Notes: generated from the sequence alone by a model not told the origin. Positions 23,178-36,557 are shown, counted from the stretch's first letter. The stretch: 64,000 bases of DNA from Archivesica marissinica (GCA_014843695.1 CM026400.1:44112126-44176125), one strand, 5' to 3'. Translations and numbers: made by a program.

Positions 23178-23490
23178 ATGTATGCATTGACTTTATGAAT
23201 AATTAATAACTAGAATTTCTTTCTTTTTTCATTCTACATGTACTTGTATCAATATTTCCAATTAAATGCAATTATCACTTGACGATAACTGTGTGTTATT
23301 GTGAGACAGAAACTTTGTAGTGGTGTGCCATAGTATGCATTGACTTTATGAATAATTAATAACTAGAATTTCTTTCTTTTTTCATTCTACATGTACTTGT
23401 ATCAATATTTCCAATTAAATGCAGTTATCACTTGATGATAACTGTGTGTTATTGTGAGACAGAAACTTTGTAGTGGTGTGCCATATTGCA
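23178..23490. repeat. 153-bp tandem duplication
   Basis: Two near-identical copies starting at tatgcattgactttatgaat (about 23181 and 23334). Confidence 0.88.
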
Positions 23491-23647
23491 TATTGGTGGT
23501 CTATGACCGAATGCGTAATGATTACGGTTAGCGATCTGCCCGGCACACCACTTCCTTTTCTAGAAATCTCTCGAGGTGTAAGTTGAAGATTAATTATTGT
23601 CACTTAGCACTAGCAGTAAAACTTAAATCACTATTTTAATCTCTTTT

Positions 23648-23785
23648 TCATACAAATTTATTTTAGCTTGATTGCAAAACATGTTCTTACAACATTAGCT
23701 TAATCGCTCTCCTAGACCTCATTCCTAACGGAAACAATGATCGTCATGAGGGAGACAGAGCATTGTGGGGTTTAACACTTTCCCT
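23648..23785 (-). mobile_element. SINE-A fragment
   Basis: Tail and part of the core (ttattttagcttgattgcaa ... agacctcattcctaac). The head is lost. Confidence 0.7.
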
Positions 23786-24106
23786 CATAGAAGCACCTCT
23801 TGACGCCATTACCAATACGACATAAATTGACAATGTAGTAGCCAAACCAATGTTCATAATAAACCCTTTCCCTCATAGAAGCACCTCTTAACGCCATTAC
23901 CAATACAACATAAATTGCCAATGTAGTAGCCAAACCATTGATCATAATAAATGCCAGAATCTCATGTAGTCCCAGTAATATCTATGGAGGTAGGATAGAT
24001 GGCGACTACTTATCCACTGCATGTTAGCTAAATGGCTGTCGTTTGTATGGAGATATAATAGTATTAAAACCTAATTCTCTATGAAGGAAAGGGTTAAGAG
24101 TCTTGG
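23783..24106. mobile_element. MITE-4 copy with internal duplication
   Basis: The left arm occurs twice (tttccctcatagaagcacct at about 23788 and 23868). It ends in ctatgaaggaaagggttaa, the inverted counterpart. Confidence 0.72.
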
Positions 24107-24302
24107 TTCTGACGGTTTCAAACTCACAGGGCTGACACCGCATCACACAATGGAGGTTCCAAATATTTATCTGTAACCAGATCACAAAAGTCTTAGCAAA
24201 TACCCAAAATTCCTTTCATTTCTAATTCTACTGGTTTATCAATATTCCCAAGTAAAATGAAGTTATCCAATGGTAGTAGAACTTCACGTACTATCTTAAT
24301 CT

Positions 24303-24543
24303 TTAACCCATTCAACACCAAGTAACTGACATGGACTGGTCCATGATATTCTTAGACCAATAAATGAATAAGCAAATTACATTCGGATCAGTTCATTTAT
24401 CAAGATGGGTAATTTTGTCTAAAATTAGTAATACTACTTGCAAAAAGTGCAGATCCTGATGAGACGGCTCGTCACGAGCCGGCTCATCTGGATCTACACT
24501 TTTTGTAAGCCAATTTAGAGGTCTGTGGTGTTGAAAGGGTTAA
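24303..24543 (+). mobile_element. MITE-1 copy
   Basis: Full copy bounded by TTAA, with a long perfect palindrome gctcgtcacgagccgg region. Confidence 0.85.
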
Positions 24544-24861
24544 TCAGATCAGAAAATTCCTAGATCAGTCACGAGAATTCCTTTCATTTATCATTCTAAT
24601 GATGAAATCAATATTTTCAAATCAAGGTTATCAATCAGTTTACAACTTTTGAATACTATTTTAATTTCTAGCCCGCCCGAATCATAAAATTCCTAAATTT
24701 AACCGATATAAATTCCTCAATTTAACCGATATAAATTTAGTATACAAAAGCGAAAGATCAATAGGCAACTCCAAGCGAATTTAAAAGCAGAGCAATTGGG
24801 CAGTCATTAAGAATTTGCTGAACATTTCACAAAACTTTATGAATATTAGACAACAAACCAA

Positions 24862-25325
24862 TTAACCCATTTGATTCTGGATACCGTATTTGCAAAGAAC
24901 ATAGAGCCAGATCAGCCGCCATGGAACGTGCCATCTGATCAGGCTCTATGCTGTTTGCTATTCAGATGATCTTGCTAAGACACTTGGCTATGTAGCAAAC
25001 AACATAGATCCTGATCAGCATGCAGCGTCATGCTGCGGCTGATCTGGATCTATGTTGTTTGCAAAAGCCTTTAAAGACAATTAACCCATTCAACCCCAAG
25101 TAACTGACATGGACTGGTGCATGATATTTTTAGACCAATAAATTAATAAGAAAATTACCTTTGGACCAGTTCATTTATCAAAATGGGTAATTTTATCAAA
25201 AAATAGTAATAATTATTACTTGCAAAAAGTGCAGATCCTGATGAGACGGCTCGTCACGAGCCGGCTCATCTGGATATGCACTTTTTGTAAGTCTATTTAG
25301 AGACCTGTAGTGTTGAAAGGGTTGA
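24862..25325. mobile_element. MITE-3 and MITE-1 joined at one TTAA
   Basis: A MITE-3 copy (24862-25084) is followed by a MITE-1 copy (25081-25325), the TTAA at 25081 serving as the border of both. The right end of MITE-1 is decayed to gttg. Confidence 0.8.
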
Positions 25326-25429
25326 AAGGCCAGTTAAGCTTAACAGTTTATCAGATATTTACAGTGATTTATTGCTTTCAATGAGGTGCCCCTCCCCCAC
25401 CCTCCCCAGGTGGTGAGATGGATACTGTG

Positions 25430-28025
25430 TCTGTCTCGGTACCAAGTTCGAGCAATGCAAGAACCATGGTCATGTTGCTGCCCTTAGATAGGACATTTAT
25501 ATCCACATTTCCCCTGCCCTTAGATAGGACATTTATATTCACATTTCCCCTGCCCTTAGATAGGACGTTTATATCCACATTTCCCCTGCCCTTAGATAGG
25601 ACATTTATATCCACATTTCCCCTGCCCTTAGATAGGACATTTATATCCACATTTCCTCTGCCCTTAGATAGGAAATTTATATCCATTATTTCCTCTGCCC
25701 TTAGATAGGACATTTATATCCACATTTCCCCTGCCCTTAGATAGGACATTTATATCCACATTTCCCCTGCCCTTAGATAGGACATTTATATCCACATTTC
25801 CTCTGCCCTTAGATAGGACATTTATATCCACATTTCCCCTGCCCTTAGATAGGACATTTATATCCACATTTCCCCTGCCCTTAGATAGGACATTTATATC
25901 CACATTTCCCCTGCCCTTAGATAGGACATTTATATCCACATTTCCTCTGCCCTTAGATAGGACATTTATATCCATTATTTCCTCTGCCCTTAGATAGGAC
26001 ATTTATATCCACATTTCCCCTGCCCTTAGATAGGACATTATATCCACATTTCCCTGCTCTTAGATAGGACATTTATATCCACATTTCCCCTGCCCTTAGA
26101 TAGGACATTTATATCCACATTTACCCTGCCCTTAGATAAGACATTTATATCCACATTTCCCCTGCCCTTAGATAGGACATTTATATCCACATTTCCCCTG
26201 CCCTTAGATAGGACATTTATATCCACATTTCCCCTGCCCTTAGATAGGACATTTATATCCACATTTCCCCTGCCCTTAGATAGGACATTTATATCCACAT
26301 TTCCCCTGCCCTTAGATAGGACATTTATATCCACATTTCCCCTGCCCTTAGATAGGACATTTATATCCACATTTCCCCTGCCCTTAGATAGGACATTTAT
26401 ATCCACATTTCCCCTGCCCTTAGATAGGACATTTATATCCACATTTCCCCTGCCCTTAGATAAGACATTTATATCCACATTTCCCCTGCCCTTAGATAGG
26501 ACATTTATATCCACATTTACCCTGCCCTTAGATAGGACATTATATCCACATTTCCCCTGCACTTAGATAGGACATTTATATCCACATTTCCCCTGCCCTT
26601 AGATAGGACATTTATATCCACATTTACCCTGCCCTTAGATAAGACATTTATATCCACATTTCCCCTGCCCTTAGATATGACATTTATATCAATTATTTCC
26701 TGTGCCCTTAGATAGGACATTTATATCCACATTTCCCCTGCCCTCCGATATGACATTTATATCCATTATTTCCTGTGCCCTTAGATAGGACATTTATATC
26801 CACATTTCCCCTGCCCTTAGATAGGACATTTATATCCACATTTCCCCTGCCCTTAGATAGGACATTTATATCCACATTTCCCCTGCCCTTAGATAAGACA
26901 TTTATATCCACATTTCCCCTGCCCTTAGATAGGACATTTATATCCACATTTCTTCTGCCCTTAGATAGGACATTTATATTCACATTTCTTCTGCCCTTAG
27001 ATAGGACATTTATATCCACATTTCCCCTGCCCTTAGATAGGACATTTATATCCACATTTACCCTGCCCTTAGATAAGACATTTATATCCACATTTCCCCT
27101 GCCCTTAGATAGGACATTTATATCCACATTTCCCCTGCCCTTAGATAGGACATTTATATCCACATTTCCCCTGCCCTTAGATAGGACATTTATATCCACA
27201 TTTCCCCTGCCCTTAGATAAGACATTTATATCCACATTTCCCCTGCCCTTAGATAGGACATTTATATCCACATTTCTTCTGCCCTTAGATAGGACATTTA
27301 TATTCACATTTCTTCTGCCCTTAGATAGGACATTTATATCCACATTTCCCCTGCCCTTAGATAGGACATTTATATCCACATTTACCCTGCCCTTAGATAA
27401 GACATTTATATCCACATTTCCCCTGCCCTTAGATAGGACATTTATATCCACATTTCCCCTGCCCTTAGATAGGACATTTATATCCACATTTCCCCTGCCC
27501 TTAGATAGGACATTTATATCCACATTTCCCCTGCCCTTAGATAGGACATTTATATCCACATTTCCCCTGCCCTTAGATAAGACATTTATATCCACATTTC
27601 CCCTGCCCTTAGATAGGACATTTATATCCACATTTCTTCTGCCCTTAGATAGGACATTTATATTCACATTTCTTCTGCCCTTAGATAGGACATTTATATC
27701 CACATTTCCCCTGCCCTTAGATAGGACATTTATATCCACATTTACCCTGCCCTTAGATAAGACATTTATATCCACATTTCCCCTGCCCTTAGATAGGACA
27801 TTTATATCCACATTTCCCCTGCCCTTAGATAGGACATTTATATCCACATTTCCTCTGCCCTTAGATAGGACATTTATATCCACATTTCCCCTGCCCTTAG
27901 ATAGGACATTTATATCCACATTGTCTCTTCTCTCTCCCTCGTGGCGATGGATTCCATCAGGAATGAGGTCTCGAGAGTGATTAATATAAGTTGAAATAAC
28001 TTGTTTCGCAATCAAGCTAAACCAT
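25430..28025 (+). mobile_element. SINE-A copy split by a minisatellite grown from its own core
   Basis: The head remnant (accaagttcgagcaatgc, box B-like) ends where the 36-bp array starts. The array ends at tctcttctctctccctcgtg, the normal next part of SINE-A, and the tail follows through gcaatcaagctaaa. Confidence 0.8.
25479..27922. repeat. Minisatellite, 36-bp unit, about 68 copies
   Basis: Unit tgcccttagataggacattt then atatccacatttcccc. It is colinear with the SINE-A core tgcccttaggcaaggcattt / aaattccacgttgcct. Twelve codons per unit explain long open frames on both strands (for example NVDINVLSKGRG). Variant units (ttcttctg) recur at 26951, 27275 and 27635, so 9-10-mer higher-order units exist. 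Confidence 0.98.
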
Positions 28026-28752
28026 TGTGTATAAAACTACTCGGCCACGGAGGCGCTTCAAACTGATAAGCCAAGCTCATTAGGCTAGTTCGAAACCTGC
28101 TGCATATTTAATGGTACTCCGTAGAAGCGACAATATTCAAAACCAAACATCTACCTTACTTGTTCCGAATCCTTGCTTCTTTCGAAAGTCCCACAATCTA
28201 ATTCAATTAGTGTGATTTTAACAAGAAATATTACAATTTTTTCAAATTTCCACAAAATACCTTCATAAACCAGTAAGCTAGGTACTCGTATGCATGTTTT
28301 ATCTTCGTATCATTTACTATTAAAATAGGTTGACATATCAATCCCTGGTACTTGTCTTGCAGATTTATGCCATTTTGACAAAAAATCATAAATCAATGTA
28401 TAGAAACTTTATAGCTCAAGGACTTTACAGTCCAAAGGTATTGAAATTTAAATGTTTGATAAATAAAGTCACAATAAAATCATGTCACTGACTAGTTTAA
28501 AGATTTTTCGCTGGATCTTAACAAAGAAACAAAATATGAAAAAAACCTTACACTATCAATGGTAAGCTATTTTCAAGATATGCGAGTTTAATTTTCCGTC
28601 AAAAGAATTTTATTCATTTAATGCAACCTAATTTAATATTTAATCATTAATATCTAGAGAACATATTAAAATTAAATTACGCTTACCGGTACATTAGCAA
28701 ACTTATCTAACAAGTTTGAAGTAGAAAGTTGATATCTTAATGGAAAGATAGT
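28026..28752. other. AKNA intron 1, unremarkable
   Basis: AT-rich sequence, no repeat or gene recognised. Confidence 0.45.
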
Positions 28753-29116
28753 TGATACAAATTTATTTTAGCTCGATTGCGAAACAAGTTCTTATAACTT
28801 TTATTTTTCTCTTTGGAACCAACACGGGTTCAATTTATTTCTATGAAATCATATTTACAATAACACGGCATATGTTCAGCCATCACATATTATACAAACA
28901 TGAGTTGTACAGTTCGCTTCAGGAGCGAAAGGTCCAGAGTTCGAGCCCCACTGGAGCCGTTACGATTGTGCCCTTAGGCATTTAAATTCCACATTGCCTC
29001 TTCTCTCTCCCTCGTGGCGATGGATTCCATTAGGAATGAGGTCTCGAGAGTGATTAATATAAGTTGAAAGAACTTGTTTTGCAATCGAGCTAAAATAAAT
29101 TTGTATAAACTAAAGT
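28753..29116 (+). mobile_element. SINE-A copy (28913-29116) and an inverted tail (28753-28803)
   Basis: A plus-strand SINE-A lacking its first part (starts gcttcaggagcgaaagg) and, about 110 bp before it, a minus-strand SINE-A tail. Confidence 0.8.
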
Positions 29117-29440
29117 AGGGAGCAGTCTGACAAACACCAGGGAGGAAGTTGACTCTGCCAGGGGTACGTCCATTATTACATTATATCATACATGAAAACA
29201 CTTATTTCAGAGTTCAAAATGGATACGGCAGACGTAAGCCGGGCACCATACAGTCACGAGAACCAGCTCTAGAAGGCCAACTGTCATTCCAAATTTAATG
29301 TTTATTTATACAAATGTATTTTAGCTTGATTACGAAATAAATTCTAATGAAATTTCATGACCTATATTTGAGAGTTGTTTTGCAAGGTTAGCATACATGT
29401 CACTAAATGTTACAATGTAGTGTTATACAATTTTCGTAAG

Positions 29441-29903
29441 TTAACCCTTTCAACACTACAGACCTCTAAATAGACTTACAAAAAGTGTAGATTCAGATGA
29501 TCATCAGGATCTGCACTTTTGCCAGTAATAATTATTACTATTTTTAGATCAAATTACCCATTTTGATAATTGAACTGGTCCAAACGTAATTTTCTTATTA
29601 ATTTATTGATCTAAAAATATCTTGCACCAGTCCATGTCATTTACTTGGGGTTGAATGAGTTAACCCATTCAACACCAAGTAACTGACATGGACTGGTCCA
29701 TGATATTTTTAGACCAATAAATTAATAACAAAATTACATTTGGATCAGTTCATTTATCAAAATGGGTAAATAAAATTCTAAAAATAGTTATATTACTTGA
29801 AAAAGGTACAGATCATGATGAGACGGCTCGTCACGAGCCGGCTCATCTGGATCTACACTTTTTTGTAAGCCAATTTAGAGGTCTGTGGTGTTGAAAGGGT
29901 TAA
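29441..29903. mobile_element. Two MITE-1 copies in opposite orientation sharing a TTAA
   Basis: A reversed copy (29441-29663) and a forward copy (29660-29903) share the central gagTTAAccc, so both borders use the same target site. Confidence 0.85.
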
Positions 29904-29919
29904 ACAAGAAAATTTGAAG

Positions 29920-31045
29920 AAATATTGACAGTATGTGATGAATGGTCTCGTAATAGCTGCAGTAGTCACAGCCCGGACTGCAAATATTGACAGTAGGTGA
30001 TGAATGGTCTCGTAATAGCTGCAGTAGTCACAGCCCGGACTGGAAATATTGACAGTAGGTGATGAATGGTCTCGTAATAGCTGCAGTAGTCACAGCCCGG
30101 ACTGGAAATATTGACAGTAGGTGATGAATGGTCTCGTAATAGCTGCAGTAGTCACAGCCCGGACTGCAAATATTGACAGTAGGTGATGAATGGTCTCGTA
30201 ATAGCTGCAGTAGTCACAGCCCAGACTGCAAATATTGACAGTAGGTGATGAATGGTCTCGTAATAGCTGCAGTAGTCACAGCCAGGACTGCAAATATTCA
30301 CAGTAGGTGATGAATGGTCTCGTAATAGCTGCAGTAGTCACAGCCCGGACTGCAAATATTCACAGTAGGTGATGAATGGTCTCGTAATAGCTGCAGTAGT
30401 CACAGCCCGGACTGCAAATATTGACAGTAGGTGATGAATGGTCTCGTAATAGCTGCAGTAGTCACAGCCCGGACTGCAAATATTGACAGTAGGTGATGAA
30501 TGGTCTCGTAATAGCTGCAGTAGTCACAGCCCGGACTGCAAATATTGACAGTAGGTGATGAATGGTCTCGTAATAGCTGCAGTAGTCACAGCCCGGACTG
30601 CAAATATTGACAGTAGGTGATGAATGGTCTCGTAATAGCTGCAGTAGTCACAGCCCGGACTGCAAATATTGACAGTAGGTGATGAATGGTCTCGTAATAG
30701 CTGCAGTAGTCACAGCCCGGACTGCAAATATTGACAGTAGGTGATGAATGGTCTCGTAATAGCTGCAGTAGTCACAGCCCGGACTGCAAATATTGACAGT
30801 AGGTGATGAATGGTCTCGTAATAGCTGCAGTAGTCACAGCCCGGACTGCAAATATTGACAGTAGGTGATGAATGGTCTCGTAATAGCTGCAGTAGTCACA
30901 GCCCGGACTGCAAATATTGACAGTAGGTGATGAATGGTCTCGTAATAGCTGCAGTAGTCACAGCCCGGACTGCAAATATTGACAGTAGGTGATGAATGGT
31001 CTCGTAATAGCTGCAGTAGTCACAGCCCGGACTGCAAATATTGAC
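29920..31045. repeat. Minisatellite, 62-bp unit, about 18 copies
   Basis: Unit aaatattgacagtaggtgat followed by gaatggtctcgtaatagctg and cagtagtcacagcccggact. It starts within about 20 bp of a MITE-1 end and stops about 10 bp before a SINE-B tail. Confidence 0.97.
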
Positions 31046-31055
31046 TCGGACTGGG

Positions 31056-31345
31056 TGTGATTTACGTTTATTTACCATCGCTACCGGTTGCCCATATGAG
31101 CGACGCCTCCTGAAGAGATTAGTCATTTTAGATTTTTGGAGGATAGTGCAATGATACAGACAGAGACCCATTCCAGAGTCTCCTCTGGTTCTTTTTACGT
31201 GCACAGTGTAAGGCACAGACACAAGACCTTGGTTTAAAGTCCCATCTGAAACACTGTTAATTATATTAGGGTCGGGCGGGGATCGGACCTGTGAACCCTG
31301 GAATACCAGTCCAACGTGTTAACCACTGGGCTACAGATCTGTCTG
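31056..31345 (-). mobile_element. SINE-B copy
   Basis: Full length on the minus strand, moderately diverged. Confidence 0.88.
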
Positions 31346-31599
31346 TATTTTTACTCGGACAGACCAAAAATTGCACATTAAGTGGTTATTCTTTTGTTCT
31401 CTATAGCCGCATGAACAAAATTTAAATCCACATACAAGTTTTTAAAGCCACATAACCCTAGACCATTAGACAGTAAATCTATTGTTCTCTTAGCCCAGAA
31501 AGTGCCACTATATGGGTGTGCAGACAGACAGACTGATGGACAGACAGAGTGAAAACTAAATGCCTCCCTTCGGGGGGGCATAATAACTTGCAGTGCACT

Positions 31600-31910
31600 A
31601 AGGGAGTGTCTTCAATTTTTATTTCAACTTAATTAATTGTGACTAACAAAAGCAACCGAAAATTGACCTCAGACAGATAACATAATTTTTGAAATCATTC
31701 CCAACCACCATTATAATATTATCTATCTAAACCATTCAAGCATAATTTACTTCAATTTTTTATTTCAACTTAATTAATTGTGAATAACAAAAGCAACCGA
31801 AAATTGACCTCGGACAGATAAACATAATTTTTACAATCATTCCCAACCACCATTATATCTACATTATAATATTATCTATCCAACCATTGAATCATAATAT
31901 GCGTAATTTA
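31600..31910. repeat. About 142-bp tandem duplication
   Basis: Two copies of ttatttcaacttaattaatt through accaccattataatattatc. Confidence 0.8.
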
Positions 31911-32199
31911 GTACGTTGAGGTCAGTCTTTCTCTTCATCAATGTGACCAAAAATTATCCAATAACTTGACCGTATGCCAATTTAAGTAAGGATCATGTAA
32001 ATGCAATAAATGATAAACAAAATGTGATACGCCCTTTTGGCTAGGCACCAAGGTTCTAACTATAATTGTAGGTTGTGTTACCTCATAATGGGAGAGAAGC
32101 CAGATAAAATATTTTGATGAACGTCGGTAATTTATCAGTAACTTTATTCAATAAATGAAAAATTGCTATTATACCAAATTTTGTACAATTTTATTTATG

Positions 32200-32700
32200 C
32201 ATTTCTAATTTTCTATGCATTTCCAAACATTTCCATGCATGTTTATGAATTTCCAATCATTTCTGTGTATTTCCATGCATTTCCAAACATTTATTTCTAT
32301 GTATTTCCAAACATTTCCATATATTTCCATGCATTTCTATGTATTTCCAAACATTTCCATGCATTTCTATGCATTTCCAAACATTTCTATGTATTCCCAT
32401 GCATTTCCATGCATTTCTATGTATTTCCAAACATTTCTATGTATTTCCAAACATTTCCATGCATTTCTAAGTATTTCCATGCATTTCCAAACATTTCCAA
32501 ACATTTCTATGTATTTCCAAACATTTCTATGTATTTCCAAACATTTCTATGTATTTCCAAACATTTATGTATTTCCAAACATTTCCATGTATTTCCAAAC
32601 ATTTCTACGTATTCCAATGTTCATACAAATCTATATATTTCCAAACATTTCCATACATTTCCATAATTTTAAGTACATTTCCATGTTTTCAAATACATTT
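32200..32700. repeat. AT-rich tandem repeat, 12- and 24-bp phases
   Basis: Mixtures of catttctatgtatttccaaa and catttccatgcatttccaaa. Apparent Phe/Ile/Ser proteins here are artefacts. Confidence 0.92.
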
Positions 32701-32766
32701 GACATCACTTGATATATTAAATTGCTTATAATATTAATCTTGATTTTGGTATTTGAATATTTTAAC

Positions 32767-32955
32767 ACTTAACCCGCCAAATAAATTGGACGGAAATGCG
32801 AAAACAACATAGATCCAGATCAGCCGAGGCGTAGCGCCACATCTGATCAGGATCTATATTGTTTTCTATTCAGACTATCCAAATAGCAAACAGCATAGAG
32901 CCTGATCAGATGGAAATAGCGACTTTAGTTATGATTGGCCGGTTACAGGTTAATC
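32767..32955. mobile_element. MITE-2 copy, degenerate
   Basis: Starts ttaacccgccaaataaattg. Hairpins agatccagatcagccg / gatcaggatctatatt are present. Confidence 0.65.
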
Positions 32956-33029
32956 AAATTCTGATGATGTTAAGTTTTGTTCTATCTAAATTCTATCAAG
33001 TCGAGGCGCATTCAGAATATGCTGTTAAA

Positions 33030-33603
33030 TACAGTCATATAGATACGGCATACAGTCATATAGATACGGCATACAGTCATATAGATACGGCATACAGTCA
33101 TATAGATATGGCATACAGTCATATAGATACGGCATACAGTCATATAGATACGGCATACAGTCATATAGATACTGTATACAGTCATATAGATACGGCATAC
33201 AGTTGTATAGATACGGCATACAGTCATATAGATATGGCATACAGTCGTATAGATACGGCATACAGTCATATAGATACGGCATACAGTCATATAGATACTG
33301 TATACAGTCATATAGATATGGCATACAGTTGTATAGATACGGCATACAGTCATATAGATACAGCATACAGTCATATAGATATGGCATACAGTCATATAGA
33401 TACGGCATACAGTCATATAGATATGGCATACAGTCATATAGATATGGCATACAGTCATATAGATACGGCATACAGTCATATAGATATGGCATACAGTCAT
33501 ATAGATACGGCATACAGTCATATAGATATGGCATACAGTCATATAGATATGGCATACAGTCATATAGATACGGCATACAGTCATATAGATACGGCATACA
33601 GTC
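33030..33603. repeat. Minisatellite, 21-bp unit, about 27 copies
   Basis: Unit tacagtcatatagatacggca, variants with tatggc, ctgta and gttgta. Divisible by three, so every phase without a stop stays open on both strands. Confidence 0.97.
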
Positions 33604-33697
33604 AATTTGTTTGTTTTGGGTTCTACCATCGCACCAACAGCTTAGGACATATGGCGACATTCCCGCTATAATAGGTGGAGACCGCGGGTGCCCTTTA

Positions 33698-33995
33698 CAG
33701 ACGGATCTGTAGCCCAGTGGTAACACGCTGGACAAGTAATTCAGCGATCGCAGGTTCGATCCCCCGTCTGACCCTAATATAATTAACAGTCTTTCAGATG
33801 GGACGTTAACCCGAGGTCTTGTGTCGGCGCTTTACACCGTGCACGTAAACGAACAAGAGGAGACTCTGGCATGGGTCTCTGTCTGTATCATTGCACTATC
33901 CTCCAAAAATCTAAAATGACTAATCTCTTCAGGAGGCGTCGCTCATATGGGAAACCGGTAGCGACAATAAATAAACGTAAAACACACACACCTGC
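33698..33995 (+). mobile_element. SINE-B copy, full length
   Basis: Head gacggatctgtagcccagtg, box B gcaggttcgatcccccg, tail gcgacaataaataaacg and a CA-rich end. The best copy for a family consensus. Confidence 0.92.
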
Positions 33996-34182
33996 CCTTT
34001 CAGGTAGTATTTAATTGCAAGGCATTGATGGATAATTTATTCTGTCAGAACTTTCTTTAATGGCACAAATTTAAAAGTGATTTGAACATCCAGGCTGTTA
34101 AAAAAGACAAAAATCAATATGGTAGTACTTTAAGCAACAGTATGACTCTTTAACAGATAGAACATGGTGTTGAGGGTGCTAT

Positions 34183-35114
34183 GCAAATATATGGACTGGT
34201 CAGTCAGACCTGAAATAAGATATGGACCGAAGCAAATATATGGACTGGTCAGTCAGACCTGAAATAAGATATGGACCGAAGCAAATATATGGACTGGTCA
34301 GTCAGACCTGAAATAAGATATGGACCGAAGCAAATATATGGACTGGTCAGTCAGACCTGAAGTAAGATATGGACCGAAGCAAATATATGGACTGGTCAGT
34401 CAGTCCTGAAGTAAGATATGGACCGAAGCAAATATATGGACTGGTCAGTCAGTCCTGAAGTAAGATATGGACCGAAGCAAATATATGGACTGGTCAGTCA
34501 GATCTGAAGTAAGATATGGACCGAAGCAAATATATGGACTGGTCAGTCAGACCTGAAATAAGATATGGACCGAAGCAAATATATGGACTGGTCAGTCAGA
34601 CCTGAAGTAAGATATGGACCGAAGCATATATATGGACTGGTCAGTCAGTCCTGAAGTAAGATATGGACCGAAGCAAATATATGGACTGGTCAGTCAGATC
34701 TGAAGTAAGATATGGACCGAAGCAAATATATGGACTGGTCAGTCAGACCTGAAGTAAGATATGGACCGAAGCAAATATATGGACTGGTCAGTCAGATCTG
34801 AAGTAAGATATGGACCAAAGCAAATATATGGACTGGTCAGTCAGTCCTGAAGTAAGATATGGACCGAAGCAAATATATGGACTGGTCAGTCAGACCTGAA
34901 ATAAGATATGGACTGAAGCAAATATATGGACTGGTCAGTCAGACCTGAAGTAAGATATGGACCGAAGCAAATATATGGACTGGTCAGTCAGACCTGAAGT
35001 AAGATATGGACCGAAGCAAATATATGGACTGGTCAGTCAGACCTGAAGTAAGATATGGACCGAAGCAAATATATGGACTGGTCAGTCAGACCTGAAGTAA
35101 GATATGGACCAAAG
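34183..35114. repeat. Minisatellite, 49-bp unit, 19 copies
   Basis: Unit gcaaatatatggactggtca then gtcagacctgaagtaagata and tggaccgaa. Confidence 0.97.
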
Positions 35115-35480
35115 TGGAGCTAAGCAACCCATCATCGTGCATGCCCGCCTAGCAACCCAGCATACTACATGCCAGCCTAGCAACCCAGCATCATGCATGC
35201 CCGACTAACAACCCAGCATACTACATGCCCGCCTAACAACCCAGCATACTACATGCCTGGCTAGCAACCCAGCATCGTGCATGCCTCCCTAGCAACCCAG
35301 CACCATGCATGCCTGCCTAGCAACCCTGCATCGTGCATGCCTGCCTAGCAACCCAGCACCATGCATGCCTGCCTAGCAACCCTGCATACTACATGCCTGC
35401 CTAGCAACCCAGCACCGTGCATGCCTCCCTAGCAACTCAGCACCATGCATGCCTGCCTAGCAACCCTGCATCGTGCATAC
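35115..35480. repeat. Minisatellite, 28-bp unit, about 13 copies
   Basis: Unit agcaacccagcatcgtgcat then gcctgcct, more diverged than its neighbours. It directly follows the 49-bp array. Confidence 0.95.
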
Positions 35481-35564
35481 TGTACTTACTCCTTTGATTA
35501 ATAATACAATCCATCCAGTGTTCCCCAGCTGAAAAATCATGAGTTCTTATTTTTATGCACGGAT

Positions 35565-36230
35565 CAGTTGCAACCTTGACCCACATTCTCTGTAATACAG
35601 TTATTATTCTTGCTCTCAACAGTTGCAACCTTGACCCACATTCTCTGTGATACAGTCATGATTCTTGCTCTCAACAGTTGCAACCTTGACCCACATTCTC
35701 TGCGATACAGTCATTATTCTTGCTCTCAACAGTTGCAACCTTGACCCACATTATCTAGGATACAGTCATTATTCTTGCTCTCAACAGTTGCAACCTTGAC
35801 CCACATTATCTAGGATACAGTCATTATTCTTGCTCTCAACAGTTGCAACCTTGACCCACATTCTCTGTGATACAGTCATGATTCTTGCTCTCAACAGTTG
35901 CAACCTTGACCCACATTCTCTGCGATACAGTCATTATTCTTGCTCTCAACAGTTGCAACCTTGACCCACATTATCTAGGATACAGTCATTATTCTTGCTC
36001 TCAACAGTTGCAACCTTGACCCACATTCTCTGCGATACAGTCATTATTCTTGCTCTCAACAGTTGCAACCTTGACCCACATTCTCTGTGATACAGTCATT
36101 ATTCTTGCTCTCAGCAGTTGCAACCTTGACCCACATTCTCTGTGATATAGTCATGATTCTTGCTCTCAGCAGTTGCAACCTTGACCCACATTCTCTGTGA
36201 TACAGTCATGATTCTTGCTCTCAGCAGTTG
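35565..36230. repeat. Minisatellite, 55-bp unit, 12 copies
   Basis: Unit cagttgcaaccttgacccac then attctctgtgatacagtcat and gattcttgctctcaa. Unrelated to the 55-bp array at 15852. Confidence 0.97.
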
Positions 36231-36557
36231 TGAAAAATGAAAGATATGTCCGCGTGTTTGTACGACACTCGTATATCCTAGTATACTGAAACCTTTGGGT
36301 GGAACCATTTTCCGCAGTGTTAATTAAACCCATCCTTAAAAAAAGTTTTCTTTGGCATAATGCGACCCAGAAAGTTTGAGATGGGTAGGTGGCTATGCAT
36401 ATTAAAAGCTTTACCAGAAAAGAAAAGAATCAGAGAATCTGATGATTGAGTTAAATTGTGTTAAATTATACTATTATTTAGTAACATTTGATACAACGAT
36501 ACTTTAAAATTGATCAGGATGTGCTACTCGTCCATGTACCGTACTTGCTTGAGTACG

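Noticed and set aside
25378..28015. Long frames with NVDINVLSKGRG or PLDRTFISTF repeats
   Set aside because: 36-bp units (12 codons) make both strands open. The sequence is an expanded SINE core.
33012..33735. Frames with YSHIDTA, SYRYGIQ or MPYLYDC repeats
   Set aside because: A 21-bp array open on both strands; no gene structure.
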